NCBI RefSeq assembly: GCF_002019595.1
Contig: NZ_KV917369.1
Coordinates: 4,816,316-4,880,315, forward strand
Origin: Priestia abyssalis
Lineage (GTDB): Bacteria; Bacillota; Bacilli; Bacillales; Bacillaceae_H
Reading direction: 5' to 3'
Length of the DNA stretch: 64,000 nt
Below, piece after piece: positions 55,516 through 64,000 of this stretch (position 1 is the stretch's first letter; every line of letters begins with the position of its first letter). The translations under genes and the position numbers were made by a program. The notes beneath the pieces are model-generated. The model worked only from the letters and a program-made list of their open reading frames with translations, was not told where the DNA came from and searched no databases.

Positions 55516-55698
55516 CATGTTTTAGTATCTTTTTTCAGATCTTTTTTCAGATCTTTTTTTAGTATTTAAAATATCAAGCAAACTTGAAACAGCAGGCAAG
55601 TTCCCCATTGCTAATCTTTAGTTACTCATCACACTCTGAGAGACAGTTCCCCCCCACCTAATCTTCTCCCTTTTCTCTAGTGAGGGTATTACTGTTCT

Positions 55699-56214
55699 TT
55701 AGAACGGATCAAACTCTGTAGCCATCGATTCAACCGGAAGACCATTGACATCATAAAAAACTACAGTGATTTTTTTATTTTCTACGTTAAGTATCACATA
55801 CGTCTTTTCTTTCCGCATGCGCGGCAAGGAAATACTGCCAGGATTAATCATTAAAATGCCGTCGATCATTTCAGCACCGGCCACATGGGAATGTCCAAAA
55901 CAAACAATCTTGGCACCCGTTTCTCTTGCTTTATAATGCAAGTTCATGAGAGACATTTTTACATTATGAAGATGTCCATGCGTAATATAGAACGTGCATC
56001 CTGCGATACTTTCAATTCTCTCATTAACATATTCACGGTCATAATCACAGTTTCCTCTAACCGAGTAAAATCCCTTCATTTCGTCACAATCAGCCGGAAG
56101 TTCTGAATCTCCGCAATGAATCATGGCTTCCACTTCATGTTCATGACGCTTTTTGATAGCCTCCAATTCTTTTCTCTGTCCATGGCTATCACTAACGATA
56201 AGCACTTTCACCAC
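55699..56214 (-). CDS. ysnB: YsnB, MJ0936/YfcE-type metallophosphoesterase
   Basis: 171 residues. A small calcineurin-like phosphodiesterase with its metal-binding residues in SDSHGQ, HCGDSE, RGNCD, THGHLHN and GHSHVAG. The substrate is unknown. It lies downstream of rdgB as in B. subtilis. Confidence 0.93.
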   Translation of the reverse strand: MVKVLIVSDSHGQRKELEAIKKRHEHEVEAMIHCGDSELPADCDEMKGFYSVRGNCDYDREYVNERIESIAGCTFYITHGHLHNVKMSLMNLHYKARETGAKIVCFGHSHVAGAEMIDGILMINPGSISLPRMRKEKTYVILNVENKKITVVFYDVNGLPVESMATEFDPF

Positions 56215-56335
56215 AACTTACCTCCCAACGGTTCTCTCACTAGTGCTGTTTTATTTATTTTAAATTTTCCACATTCAAACTTCTCTGTTTTTCTCCTCAA
56301 GAAGACTTACTTTCTCATACAAACGGCCGGCAAGA

Positions 56336-56404
56336 GTCTATAACAACTCTCGCCAGTCGTTTATAAACAATAGAATATAGATGCCTTTTTCCATATTCTA
56401 TTGT
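56336..56404 (-). terminator. Hairpins after rdgB
   Basis: Arms AATAGAATAT/ATATTCTATT (about 56369-56407) overlap the rdgB stop, and a second imperfect hairpin (ACGGCCGGCAAGAGT with ACTCTCGCCAGTCGT, 56322-56361) lies beside it. A transcription stop between rdgB and ysnB is likely but no strong T run is seen. Confidence 0.45.
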
Positions 56405-57004
56405 TTATTGATAAAGCTCTTCAATCACCGGGCCAAGTTGCTTCAATGCATTTGCACGATGGCTGATTTTATTTTTTTCTTCTTTTTCCAGTTCAGCCAT
56501 TGTTCGTTGAAGAGAAGGAACATAAAAGATCGGATCATAGCCAAACCCATTTGCCCCCTGTTTTTCTTCGGTGATCAATCCCTCGCAAACCCCTTCCACC
56601 ACAATGGTTTCCTGCCCTGGAACGGCTACTGCCAGCGCACAATGAAAATGGGCCGTTCTTTCAGGCAGCGGAATCCCTTTCATCTTCTCCAGTACCTTCT
56701 CTATATTTGCTTCATCGCTTTTTTCGCTTCCGGCATAACGGGCCGAATATACTCCAGGTTCCCCATTCAATACATCAATGCATAGACCAGAGTCATCTGC
56801 AATCACCATTTTATTAAATTGCTTGGAGATTTCTTCAGCTTTTAAAACGGCATTATCATGAAAGGTTTTGCCTGTCTCTTCTACATCTATTGCCTCTGGA
56901 AAATCCAGCAGTGTTTTAACCGCTACTCCTTTTGAAGAAAATAGTGCTTCAAATTCTTTTGCTTTCCCCAGATTTTTGGTGGCGATAATCACTTCACTAG
57001 ACAT
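56405..57004 (-). CDS. rdgB: dITP/XTP pyrophosphatase (RdgB/HAM1 family)
   Basis: 199 residues from ATG 57004 (MSSEVIIATKNLGKAKEFEALF), 6 bases after GGGGAG; the start lies 1 base beyond the rph stop. It removes deaminated purine nucleotides (ITP, XTP). Motifs: ADDSGLCIDVLNGEPGVYSARYAG and GFGYDPIFYVP, SHRANAL. Same as ysnA in B. subtilis. Confidence 0.96.
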   Translation of the reverse strand: MSSEVIIATKNLGKAKEFEALFSSKGVAVKTLLDFPEAIDVEETGKTFHDNAVLKAEEISKQFNKMVIADDSGLCIDVLNGEPGVYSARYAGSEKSDEANIEKVLEKMKGIPLPERTAHFHCALAVAVPGQETIVVEGVCEGLITEEKQGANGFGYDPIFYVPSLQRTMAELEKEEKNKISHRANALKQLGPVIEELYQ

Positions 57005-57005
57005 A

Positions 57006-57755
57006 TCAGGCTCCCCCGTTTCCGATGTTTTCTGCCGCTTTACCAAGAGCCTCTTTTTGCTTTTCCATCAGTTTCAATATCCCATCTTCAGCTAAGGCGA
57101 GCATACTATTTAGCTGTTCGCGTGAAAACGTCGCCTCTTCTCCCGTTCCTTGAAGCTCAACAAAACGTCCGTTTCCTGTCATGACCACATTCATGTCTAC
57201 TTCGGCAGCCGAATCTTCTATGTAATTCAAATCTAAAACTTCTCCAACTCCCTCGACAATTCCTACAGATGTAGCAGCCAGAAAATCGGTGATGGGAAGT
57301 GCAGCAATTTTTTTATTGTTCACCATTTTTTGGAGAGCCAGTGTCATGGCTACAAATGCGCCTGTAATGGATGCTGTACGGGTACCGCCGTCTGCCTGAA
57401 TGACATCACAGTCAATCCACACCGTTTTCTCCCCCAATTTTTCCAAATTCACAACCGAACGAAGGGCCCTTCCAATTAGACGTTGAATTTCCATCGTTCT
57501 CCCTGATACTTTCCCTTTCGCCGCTTCACGTATGTTCCTTTGTTCAGTCGCTCGAGGCAGCATCGAATACTCGGCGGTAATCCAGCCTTTTCCTTGTCCC
57601 CTCATAAATGGCGGTACACGATCATCGACACTTGCTGTACAAATCACCTTCGTGTCCCCGACTGTGATCAATACGGAACCTTCCGGGTGTTTTAAATAGT
57701 CGGTTTCAATTGTTACAGGGCGCAGTTCGTTTACTGCTCGTCCGTCTACACGCAT
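57006..57755 (-). CDS. rph: Ribonuclease PH
   Basis: 249 residues. A phosphorolytic 3'-to-5' exonuclease trimming tRNA ends. Motifs: MRVDGRAVNELRPV, TAEYSMLPRATEQR, SGRTMEIQRLIGRALR, DCDVIQADGGTRTASITGA. Located between gerM and rdgB as in B. subtilis. Confidence 0.97.
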   Translation of the reverse strand: MRVDGRAVNELRPVTIETDYLKHPEGSVLITVGDTKVICTASVDDRVPPFMRGQGKGWITAEYSMLPRATEQRNIREAAKGKVSGRTMEIQRLIGRALRSVVNLEKLGEKTVWIDCDVIQADGGTRTASITGAFVAMTLALQKMVNNKKIAALPITDFLAATSVGIVEGVGEVLDLNYIEDSAAEVDMNVVMTGNGRFVELQGTGEEATFSREQLNSMLALAEDGILKLMEKQKEALGKAAENIGNGGA

Positions 57756-57837
57756 GTTTTCATTCTCCTTTATCCAAACAATTAAGTTATGTATTTATCA
57801 TTTCTTTTGCTGTGTACATCAGCCTATACAAAAGATG

Positions 57838-57872
57838 AAAGAGGTCGCCTCGGAAGCTGACCTCTTAAAAAA
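57838..57872. terminator. Hairpin between gerM and rph
   Basis: Arms AAGAGGTC/GACCTCTT around a 12-base loop. The T-rich tract after it on the minus strand is weak (TTTCATCTTTT). It probably ends or weakens the gerM transcript. Confidence 0.55.
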
Positions 57873-57925
57873 TTGTCTTTTATAGTATATCAAAAATAAA
57901 CCGGTTAACAAATTGCTTACCTGCA

Positions 57926-59008
57926 TTAAAAACTTCCCGTATTGACATCTGCCGGACGAATAACAGGTTTAGTCAGTTTTTTTCCATCTTCTTTCATCAG
58001 TTTACTTTCTCCATTAACTTGAACTGCTACACTTTCGACACCCGGCTGTTCAGTCAACGATAAAACAAGAGACTGCAGCACATGATCAGAAATTTTACTG
58101 CCTTCCATGTTTCCATAAATGGATTCATTGAAATTCAATGTAAGGGTTCCATTTTCATATTTTGGGACATCCAATAACTCGACATCAGCATTAAAATCGC
58201 TTACTAAGCCGGATTTAACACTCGGTCCTTCAACGAGTTCACGAACAACCGCCGCAAACGGGTCTTTCTCATTCGCCGAAATTCGCTTCGTCACAGGCAC
58301 ATAATATGTTTTGTCCCCGCTTTGAGCCAAGTAATAAAGGGTGGCTGATTTCGTATTTGTAATATCAACCGAACCATTACTATCCAAATTAATACCATCT
58401 GCTCGACTTAACCCTTCACTGATTGGTGTATTGTTGACAGGCATTACTTCCTTGTCATATCCATTGATCCGAATTTTCACCCGTTCTACGTTATCGAATT
58501 GGGTTAAAGTCCACGTAATCGATTGTAAAATTTTCAACTCATCTTCTGCTTTGTAATTGGAGAATTCGGGAGAAAAATCAGCGATAATCGTTCCGTCTTT
58601 CTCAAGCTTCACTCCAAGTATTTTTGTATCGGCAGGAAGAACTGCTTTAAAGCCATTCGGAAGCATGTTTGTAATAGGTCCACCATCTACGAGATATTCA
58701 AGTGCTTGTGCAGCAACTCCCTCTGTTTTGGGCAGCTCCAAAGTCTGAGGAACGACATACCCGTTTTTGTCAATTAAATACAGTTCTGTTTTTACTGATC
58801 CAACTGCAGCCTCTTCTTTTGGCATGTCTTTTTTATTTTCCTTATCCCCCACTGTTTCTAATGCTTTGGCATCTTCTACATAAGAAACATCTTTTGGCGG
58901 ATCAATTTCTTCTACCGCTTTATCGCCCCCGAATAATCCACAGCCTGTTAAGAGCACTGAGGAAGATAAAATCGTCGAAAAAACGATAATTCTTGCCTTT
59001 TTGGACAT
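57926..59008 (-). CDS. gerM: Germination/sporulation lipoprotein GerM
   Basis: 360 residues from ATG 59008, after AGGAGGG. A lipoprotein signal (IIVFSTILSSSVLLTGC) is followed by two GerMN domains (TELYLIDKNGYVVPQ and ATLYYLAQSGDKTYYVPV). GerM is made in the mother cell during sporulation and helps the SpoIIQ-SpoIIIAH link between cells. The call is supported by position between rph and racE. Confidence 0.95.
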   Translation of the reverse strand: MSKKARIIVFSTILSSSVLLTGCGLFGGDKAVEEIDPPKDVSYVEDAKALETVGDKENKKDMPKEEAAVGSVKTELYLIDKNGYVVPQTLELPKTEGVAAQALEYLVDGGPITNMLPNGFKAVLPADTKILGVKLEKDGTIIADFSPEFSNYKAEDELKILQSITWTLTQFDNVERVKIRINGYDKEVMPVNNTPISEGLSRADGINLDSNGSVDITNTKSATLYYLAQSGDKTYYVPVTKRISANEKDPFAAVVRELVEGPSVKSGLVSDFNADVELLDVPKYENGTLTLNFNESIYGNMEGSKISDHVLQSLVLSLTEQPGVESVAVQVNGESKLMKEDGKKLTKPVIRPADVNTGSF

Positions 59009-59143
59009 GTTTTTCCCTCCTAAGACAGTTTGTACTAATATGTATACGAGCCTTTTCACAAATTAGACCGCCATAGATGATTTTTATCCAAAAAGTATCG
59101 GAAGCATTTTTAAATATAAGCTATGGGAATATTACCAATATCA

Positions 59144-59186
59144 CAAAAAACGGGATTCCCTTTTTTCACTAGGAGGAATCCCGTTC
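59144..59186 (-). terminator. Terminator of racE
   Basis: Arms AACGGGATTCC/GGAATCCCGTT followed by TTTTT on the minus strand, right after the racE stop. Confidence 0.88.
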
Positions 59187-59190
59187 GTCT

Positions 59191-60018
59191 TCAAGATTTC
59201 ATTGATGCAGACAAAGAAATATGTTGAACGTTATAAATAGGATGCTCAAACCATTTGGATGCAATCGTTTGAAAAAGCTGATTAGAGCCCGTTGTCAAAA
59301 AGAGATGCTCCGCCGGATGCTCTCCGTTATTTAACAAATCGCTATACGAAAGAATCGCACTTACTTCGCTGGCTGTCTCTTCTCCAGAACTAATGAGCTT
59401 CACTTTCGGGCCAATGACTTTCTGAATGATCGGCTTCAAAAGAGGATAATGGGTACATCCAAGTATAAGTGTATCAATTTCACTGTTACGGAAAGGCTTT
59501 AACGTTTCTTCAACAATGCGTCTCGCTTCTTCTCCTTCAAAATTTCCGCTCTCCACCAGCGGAACAAATAAAGGGCAAGCTAAACTTTCCACTTCCACGT
59601 TGTCATGCAGCTCTCTTAGTGCAAATGGATAGGCATTGCTTTTAACGGTTCCATTCGTGCCGATGATTCCAATTCTGTGATTATTAGTGGATTTCAACGC
59701 AGCCCGAGCGCCCGGTTCAATCACTCCTAACACCGGGATATCCACTTTATGTTGAATTTCCTCCAACACGACAGCAGTCGCTGTGTTACAAGCAATCACC
59801 AGCATCTTAATATTTTGATTTAATAGATAATCGGTCATTTCCCAAGTAAATTGACGTACTTCTTCGCTTGGTCTCGGTCCATAAGGACAGCGCGCCGTAT
59901 CCCCTATGTACATAATTGTTTCCTTAGGCAGCTGACGCATGATTTCTTTGGCGACCGTTAATCCTCCTACGCCTGAATCAATAACTCCTATTGGTCTATT
60001 CAAAAAAAATCGCCTCAT
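59191..60018 (-). CDS. racE: Glutamate racemase
   Basis: 275 residues from ATG 60018, which overlaps the ysmB stop (ATGA). It makes D-glutamate for peptidoglycan. The two catalytic cysteines are in VIACNTATAV and ILGCTHYPLL, and GVIDSGVGGLTVAKE is the N-terminal signature. Confidence 0.96.
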   Translation of the reverse strand: MRRFFLNRPIGVIDSGVGGLTVAKEIMRQLPKETIMYIGDTARCPYGPRPSEEVRQFTWEMTDYLLNQNIKMLVIACNTATAVVLEEIQHKVDIPVLGVIEPGARAALKSTNNHRIGIIGTNGTVKSNAYPFALRELHDNVEVESLACPLFVPLVESGNFEGEEARRIVEETLKPFRNSEIDTLILGCTHYPLLKPIIQKVIGPKVKLISSGEETASEVSAILSYSDLLNNGEHPAEHLFLTTGSNQLFQTIASKWFEHPIYNVQHISLSASMKS

Positions 60019-60473
60019 TCTTCTTTCATCTCTAGATGTAATTGATGCAAGCTTTTTTGTAATCGCTCCACATCGTCTTCTGACAGGTTTTGTAAGACTC
60101 CACTCAAATACTCTTGCCTTTTGCAAATAACTTCTTCGATCAATCTTTCGCCTTCTTCTAATAAATGAATACGAACAACCCTTCTATCATTCGGATCTTT
60201 AACGCGCATAACGAGTTTATTTTTTTCCATTCTATCCACTAAATCAGTCGTTGTGCTGCAAGCCAAAAACATTTTACCGGACAATTCACCGATCGTCATA
60301 TCACCATGCTCAAGCAGCCATTGAAGAGCCACAAACTGAGGGGGGGTAATCGTATAATCGTTTAAGATTTCCCTTCCCTTCTGTTTGACAATTCCCGCAA
60401 TGTATCGCAATGATTTTTCTATTTCGGCAACTATTTGTTCATTTGGTATTTGAGAATGTTGGTTTGATGACAT
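60015..60473 (-). CDS. ysmB: MarR-family transcriptional regulator YsmB
   Basis: 152 residues from ATG 60473 (MSSNQHSQ), 8 bases after GAGAGG; an ATG two codons earlier and an upstream one at 60506 are alternatives. A winged-helix domain (MTIGELSGKMFLACSTTTDLVDRMEKNKLVMRVKD in the reading-head region) with typical MarR wing DPNDRRVVRIHL. It sits between gerE and racE as in B. subtilis; the ligand is unknown. Confidence 0.93.
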   Translation of the reverse strand: MSSNQHSQIPNEQIVAEIEKSLRYIAGIVKQKGREILNDYTITPPQFVALQWLLEHGDMTIGELSGKMFLACSTTTDLVDRMEKNKLVMRVKDPNDRRVVRIHLLEEGERLIEEVICKRQEYLSGVLQNLSEDDVERLQKSLHQLHLEMKEE

Positions 60474-60506
60474 ACTCATATCCTCTCTTATATTTTTATC
60501 CTTCAT

Positions 60507-60880
60507 TAATTAGCATGAAGTCTTCCGCTCAACGAAGTTTCATTTTCCGCTGTTTATCATGATATAAATGTTGCGTCTCTATCTATTTTCTCTACTTTTC
60601 TAGAAAATTTCAAGCCACAAAATAAAGGAACCTTCCATTAGCGGGGGTTCCTTCATCTCCCACTGATAGTTAATTAGGTCCTCACAATGCGGGTTATGCA
60701 AGCGTTGCCGCAGGACGCGGCGATATTAGTCTGTGTGGGCAATCATCCCCTCTTAAACTTCTCCGATGACTCTAAAGAACGAAGACTAAAAGCACGACGT
60801 TAATCTCCACGTCTTCGCTAGCACATCCTGCGCGTCGGAAGTTGGGGGGGCGTACTGCGATTAATGCAGGCTAAACAAAA
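60507..60880. repeat. Gap between ysmB and gerE with a long dispersed repeat
   Basis: The segment of about 260 bases from 60621 starts AATAAAGGAACCTTCCATTAGC, then contains TTGCCGCAGGACGCGGC, CGAAGACT...CACGTCTTCG and CATCCTGCG. I recall a similar element from other Bacillus genomes. Its left end shares the ACTTCCAT motif with the copies near valS, clpX and ysmA. No ORF. Confidence 0.5.
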
Positions 60881-60881
60881 T

Positions 60882-60919
60882 AACCGGCTTCCTTAAAACA
60901 TAAATAAGGACAGCCGGTC
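60882..60919 (-). terminator. Terminator of gerE
   Basis: Arms ACCGGCTGTCCTTA/TAAGGAAGCCGGT followed by TTATTTTG on the minus strand; it begins a few bases after the gerE stop. Confidence 0.8.
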
Positions 60920-60923
60920 ATTA

Positions 60924-61148
60924 TTATAGTTCAAGTTCTCCCATGCGCAGAAGCTCTACGACCGCTTGAGAACGCCCCTTTACTCCAAGCTTTTGCATCG
61001 CATTTGAGATATGATTTCGAACTGTTTTTTCACTGATGAATAAATCACTTGCAATTTCTTTCGTTGTTTTGTCTTGTACAAGCAGTTCAAAAACCTCTCG
61101 TTCTCTTTTTGTAAGTAACGGCTTTGGCTGAAAATCTTTCTCCTTCAA
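60924..61148 (-). CDS. gerE: Late mother-cell regulator GerE
   Basis: 74 residues, the family length. A stand-alone LuxR-type helix-turn-helix (LTKREREVFELLVQDKTTKE, IASDLFISEKTVRNHISN, AMQKLGVKGRSQAVVELL). In B. subtilis GerE acts with sigma K on spore coat genes. GGAGGG lies before the start. Confidence 0.97.
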   Translation of the reverse strand: MKEKDFQPKPLLTKREREVFELLVQDKTTKEIASDLFISEKTVRNHISNAMQKLGVKGRSQAVVELLRMGELEL

Positions 61149-61208
61149 TGTAACCCTCCTTGCCTGATTCAGAGTTGAACTATCGGATGGGTATAAATTT
61201 AGTCATCA

Positions 61209-61237
61209 TATCTTATGTCAAAACATCTCAAGCGGTT
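61209..61237 (-). promoter_or_regulatory. Candidate sigma-K promoter of gerE
   Basis: CATAAGATA (61209-61217, minus) fits the sigma-K -10 CATANNNTA, with AACC (61234-61237) 16 bases upstream at the -35 place. About 60 bases before gerE. gerE is a sigma-K gene in B. subtilis. Confidence 0.5.
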
Positions 61238-61283
61238 ACTTATATGGCAAAGTTAGGCTGTATAAAAGAGAATTTTTTTACAT

Positions 61284-61748
61284 TTACTGTCCAGACAAAA
61301 GATTTTGTTTCATTTCTTCAGTCCAATGAATGGTTTTTCCGGTTTTTTTAGATAATTGAACCAGTGTACCTCTTCCTGTTAAACAAAGCTCATTTCTTTT
61401 ATTTGTTACCATATAATGCAAATCGACAGATGAATTTCCTAATTTATGTACTTTTACATGCACTTTTAATGTTTCATCAAAAAACACCTGCCGAATAAAA
61501 TCACACTGTAAATCAGCTACGACAGGCATCGCCTCATTAAGAGGATTAGCCCAGTCATTCATAAATCCTAATTGTTGAAAAAAGCGAATTCGAGCTGTTT
61601 CAAAGTATATAAACGGAACTGTGTTATTTAAATGCCCAAACATATCTGTTTCACAAAAACGTACACGCGTTTCATAATGTGCATCTCCAAAAGAAGACTT
61701 CCATTCATCTATATGTTCGATATAATTCATTTTTCCCATTATATTCAC
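61284..61748 (-). CDS. ysmA: YsmA, hot-dog fold thioesterase
   Basis: 154 residues of the 4-hydroxybenzoyl-CoA thioesterase type: TRVRFCETDMFGHLNNTVPFIYFETARIRF, with the nucleophile position in the D-x-x-G-H-x-N motif (DMFGHLN). The substrate is unknown. It lies between sdhB and gerE as in B. subtilis. Confidence 0.92.
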   Translation of the reverse strand: MNIMGKMNYIEHIDEWKSSFGDAHYETRVRFCETDMFGHLNNTVPFIYFETARIRFFQQLGFMNDWANPLNEAMPVVADLQCDFIRQVFFDETLKVHVKVHKLGNSSVDLHYMVTNKRNELCLTGRGTLVQLSKKTGKTIHWTEEMKQNLLSGQ

Positions 61749-61810
61749 CTTCTTTTATTTAAGCTGTTTCATGAACATGTTTATTTTTAAAGCGTTGAAA
61801 AATAAGCCTT

Positions 61811-61870
61811 TATATAAAGGAGACTTCCATCAGCAGGGGGCTTACTCCCATGAAAGTACCCGTTTTCATC
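61811..61870. repeat. Short copy of the ACTTCCAT repeat family
   Basis: TATATAAAGGAGACTTCCAT, then CAGCAGGGGG and CTTACTCCC, matches the left end of the 60621 element and the valS leader copy. It lies between ysmA and sdhB. Confidence 0.55.
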
Positions 61871-61919
61871 ATTGTTGATGAAGCTTAGCATCATGATTGT
61901 CTGTCCGTTAATGTGAGAT

Positions 61920-61974
61920 AAAATATGCCGCCATGGAAACCATAAATTCATGGAATTCACATGACGGCATATGA
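61920..61974 (-). terminator. Terminator of the sdh operon
   Basis: Arms ATATGCCG/CGGCATAT around a long imperfect loop, after the sdhB stop. The T run on the minus strand is short (ATTTTA). Confidence 0.65.
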
Positions 61975-61991
61975 TTAAAAGCTGGATTGGA

Positions 61992-62765
61992 TTATGCTTG
62001 GTCGCTTCCGAAGAAATTACGGAATGCTTGGATCGTTGTATCACGGTTTAATGCCGCAATCGATGTCGTTAACGGAATCCCTTTCGGACAAGACTGCACA
62101 CAGTTTTGCGAGTTCCCGCAATTGGCTAGGCCGCCGTCTCCCATAATCGTCTCCAAGCGCTCTCCTTTATGCATTGCGCCTGTTGGATGAGCATTAAACA
62201 GACGAACTTGTGATAATGGGGCTGGTCCGATAAAGTCGGATTTACTATTGACGTTCGGACAAGATTCCAGGCAGACCCCGCACGTCATACATTTTGACAA
62301 CTCATAAGCCCATTGGCGTTTGCGTTCAGGCATACGCGGTCCCGGTCCAAGATCATACGTGCCGTCGATTGGAACCCATGCTTTCACGCGTTTTAACGCA
62401 TCAAACATGCGGCTTCTGTCAACTTGCAAGTCACGAACGACCGGGAATGTTTTCATCGGCTGAAGGCGAATCGGCTGTTCCAATTGATCGACAAGCGCTG
62501 TACAGGACTGGCGCGGCTTGCCGTTGATCACCATCGAACAGGCTCCGCATACTTCCTCTAAGCAGTTCATGTCCCATGTGATCGGTGTCGTTTGGTTGCC
62601 TCTTGCATCAACAGGGTTGCGTCGAATTTCCATGAGCGCCGAAATGACGTTCATGTTTGGACGATAAGGGATTTCAAATTCTTGTTCATAAGAAGAACCT
62701 TCCGGTCCATCTTGACGAGTGATGATGAACTTTACCGTTTTTTGTGCACTCATAGTCGTACTCAT
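61992..62765 (-). CDS. sdhB: Succinate dehydrogenase iron-sulfur subunit
   Basis: 257 residues. It passes electrons from SdhA flavin to heme and menaquinone in the membrane. Cluster ligands: CLEEVCGACSMVINGKPRQSC (2Fe-2S), CMTCGVCLESCP and CGNSQNCVQSCPKGIP (4Fe-4S and 3Fe-4S). It starts 3 bases after the sdhA stop. Confidence 0.97.
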   Translation of the reverse strand: MSTTMSAQKTVKFIITRQDGPEGSSYEQEFEIPYRPNMNVISALMEIRRNPVDARGNQTTPITWDMNCLEEVCGACSMVINGKPRQSCTALVDQLEQPIRLQPMKTFPVVRDLQVDRSRMFDALKRVKAWVPIDGTYDLGPGPRMPERKRQWAYELSKCMTCGVCLESCPNVNSKSDFIGPAPLSQVRLFNAHPTGAMHKGERLETIMGDGGLANCGNSQNCVQSCPKGIPLTTSIAALNRDTTIQAFRNFFGSDQA

Positions 62766-62768
62766 GGC

Positions 62769-64000
62769 TTAACGAACCCCCTCTTCTTTTTTCTCCGTTG
62801 CGGCTTTCTTTTCATCTTTTTTCTTTGTATAGTCACGCTTACGAGGCTTGATCAACGACACATCCACTTCTTCGTAATGGAAAGCTGGTGCCGCTTTTTC
62901 TCCGGCAAAGCTTGCCATCGTTGTCTTTAAGAACTCCTCATCATTACGATCCGGGAATTCCGGCTTGTAGTGGGCGCCGCGGCTCTCGTTCCGGTTGTAA
63001 GCGCCCAATGTCACGACACGTGAAAGTTCAAGCATGTTTTTCAATTGTCGGGTGAAGGTAGCTCCCTGGTTGCTCCATTTCGCTGTATCGTTAATGTTGA
63101 TGCGATCGAAACGTTCCATCAGCTCTTGGATTTTTTCATCCGTCTTCAATAACTTATCGTTGTAGCGAACAACGGTCACGTTATCCGTCATCCATTCTCC
63201 AAGCTCTTTATGAAGAACGTAGGCATTTTCATTGCCATCTAACGACATGATTTGATTCCATTTTTCCTGTTCTTGCTGTACATGGCGTTCGAACAAGCTG
63301 GACGGAAGCGCATCAGCGCTCTTTTCTAATCCATTAATATATCGAACGGCATTCGGCCCCGCTACCATACCGCCGTAAATGGCCGATAGTAAAGAGTTCG
63401 CTCCTAAACGGTTCGCTCCGTGCTGCGAGTAATCACATTCACCGGCAGCGAAAAGCCCCGGAATGTTTGTCATTTGATCATAATCTACCCATAGACCGCC
63501 CATTGAATAGTGGACCGCAGGGAAGATTTTCATTGGAACTTTGCGCGGATCATCACCCATGAATTTTTCATAGATTTCAATGATTCCGCCAAGCTTGATG
63601 TCAAGCTCCTTCGGATCTTTATGGGAAAGATCCAGGTAAACCATGTTTTCACCGTTGATACCTAGTTTTTGAGCGACACAAACGTCGAAAATCTCACGTG
63701 TCGCAATATCACGCGGTACTAAGTTTCCGTATGCTGGATATTTTTCTTCTAAGAAATACCAAGGTTTTCCATCTTTATACGTCCAAACGCGGCCGCCTTC
63801 TCCACGAGCCGATTCACTCATTAAGCGAAGCTTGTCATCTCCAGGGATCGCTGTCGGGTGAATTTGAATGAACTCACCGTTCGCATAATAAACCCCTTGC
63901 TGATACACGATCGATGCAGCTGAACCCGTATTGATGACAGAGTTAGTAGACTTACCGAAAATGATACCAGGTCCTCCGGTAGCCATGATAACCGCATCTG
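62769..64000 (-). CDS. sdhA: Succinate dehydrogenase flavoprotein subunit, C-terminal part
   Basis: About 410 residues, cut by the right window edge; the full protein is near 585. The frame is open to the edge (DAVIMATGGPGIIFGKSTN). Visible: HPTAIPGDDKLRLMSESARGEGG, YSMGGLWVDYDQMTNIPGLFAAGE and GANRLGANSLLSAIYGG, with catalytic Arg and His regions. The C-terminus is Lys/Glu-rich. Confidence 0.97.
   Translation of the reverse strand, partial: DAVIMATGGPGIIFGKSTNSVINTGSAASIVYQQGVYYANGEFIQIHPTAIPGDDKLRLMSESARGEGGRVWTYKDGKPWYFLEEKYPAYGNLVPRDIATREIFDVCVAQKLGINGENMVYLDLSHKDPKELDIKLGGIIEIYEKFMGDDPRKVPMKIFPAVHYSMGGLWVDYDQMTNIPGLFAAGECDYSQHGANRLGANSLLSAIYGGMVAGPNAVRYINGLEKSADALPSSLFERHVQQEQEKWNQIMSLDGNENAYVLHKELGEWMTDNVTVVRYNDKLLKTDEKIQELMERFDRININDTAKWSNQGATFTRQLKNMLELSRVVTLGAYNRNESRGAHYKPEFPDRNDEEFLKTTMASFAGEKAAPAFHYEEVDVSLIKPRKRDYTKKKDEKKAATEKKEEGVR

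Noticed and set aside
55525..55562. Direct repeat CAGATCTTTTTT upstream of the tRNA-Arg promoter
   Set aside because: Two short T-rich units; probably polymerase slippage and not an attachment site, since no integrase is nearby.
61787..62044. 85-residue minus-strand ORF downstream of ysmA
   Set aside because: It runs through a repeat fragment, a terminator hairpin and the sdhB end; no ribosome site or homology.
1..64000. CRISPR arrays, prophage or defence islands
   Set aside because: No spaced repeat array, Cas-like, phage structural or restriction genes were seen; nearly all genes are core Bacillaceae genes.

Overview
The window is chromosomal DNA from a spore-forming member of the Bacillaceae. 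The evidence is the gene order, which follows the Bacillus subtilis mreB-radC-maf-spoIIB ... folC-valS-ysxE-spoVID-hem-ysxD-ysxC-lonA-lonB-clpX-tig-ysoA-leu-ilv ... ysnB-rdgB-rph-gerM-racE-ysmB-gerE-ysmA-sdhBA block, together with the sporulation genes spoIIB, spoVID, gerM and gerE. A full type IV pilus cluster where B. subtilis has only comC suggests a Geobacillus-like relative. I cannot name the species from sequence alone. Nearly all genes lie on the minus strand.

Layout. 1-6.2 kb: the start of mreB, then radC cut into three exons by two group II introns of different lineages, each with an intact reverse transcriptase/maturase ORF. The exons join in frame to a normal-length RadC of 229 residues. 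6.2-8.1 kb: maf and spoIIB. 8.1-20.1 kb: a type IV pilus operon on the minus strand (pilB, pilT, pilC, major pilin, prepilin peptidase, pilM, pilN, pilO and a further prepilin), preceded by a VanW-like protein, a PRC-barrel protein with an apparent premature stop, and a 505-residue acidic membrane protein. 20.1-22.2 kb: three divergently transcribed minor prepilins plus a broken one. 22.3-30.3 kb: folC, valS with a valine T-box, ysxE and spoVID. 30.3-36.5 kb: the heme operon hemAXCDBL. 36.8-46.8 kb: ysxD, ysxC, lonA, lonB, clpX, tig and ysoA. 47.1-54.5 kb: the ilvBNC-leuBCD operon with a leucine T-box, candidate CodY and CcpA sites, and a deletion scar where leuA should be. 54.7-55.5 kb: a tRNA-Arg(UCU) gene split in its anticodon loop by a group I intron that carries a PD-(D/E)XK-type homing endonuclease ORF. 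55.7-64 kb: ysnB, rdgB, rph, gerM, racE, ysmB, gerE, ysmA, sdhB and the 3' part of sdhA.

Themes. Selfish introns occur three times, in two conserved genes, and each can be removed on paper to give a normal product. Genome erosion shows in leuA (reduced to a scar), one prepilin (relic) and the PRC-barrel gene (stop codon). Intergenic DNA carries two dispersed repeat families. One is a tandem-hairpin element of about 150-190 bp, found at gene ends and in inverted copies around spoVID. The other shares a TATAAAGGAAACTTCCAT-like motif.

Limits. All identifications come from reading the sequence and recalled family features. No database search, folding program or alignment was run. Domain positions are approximate.
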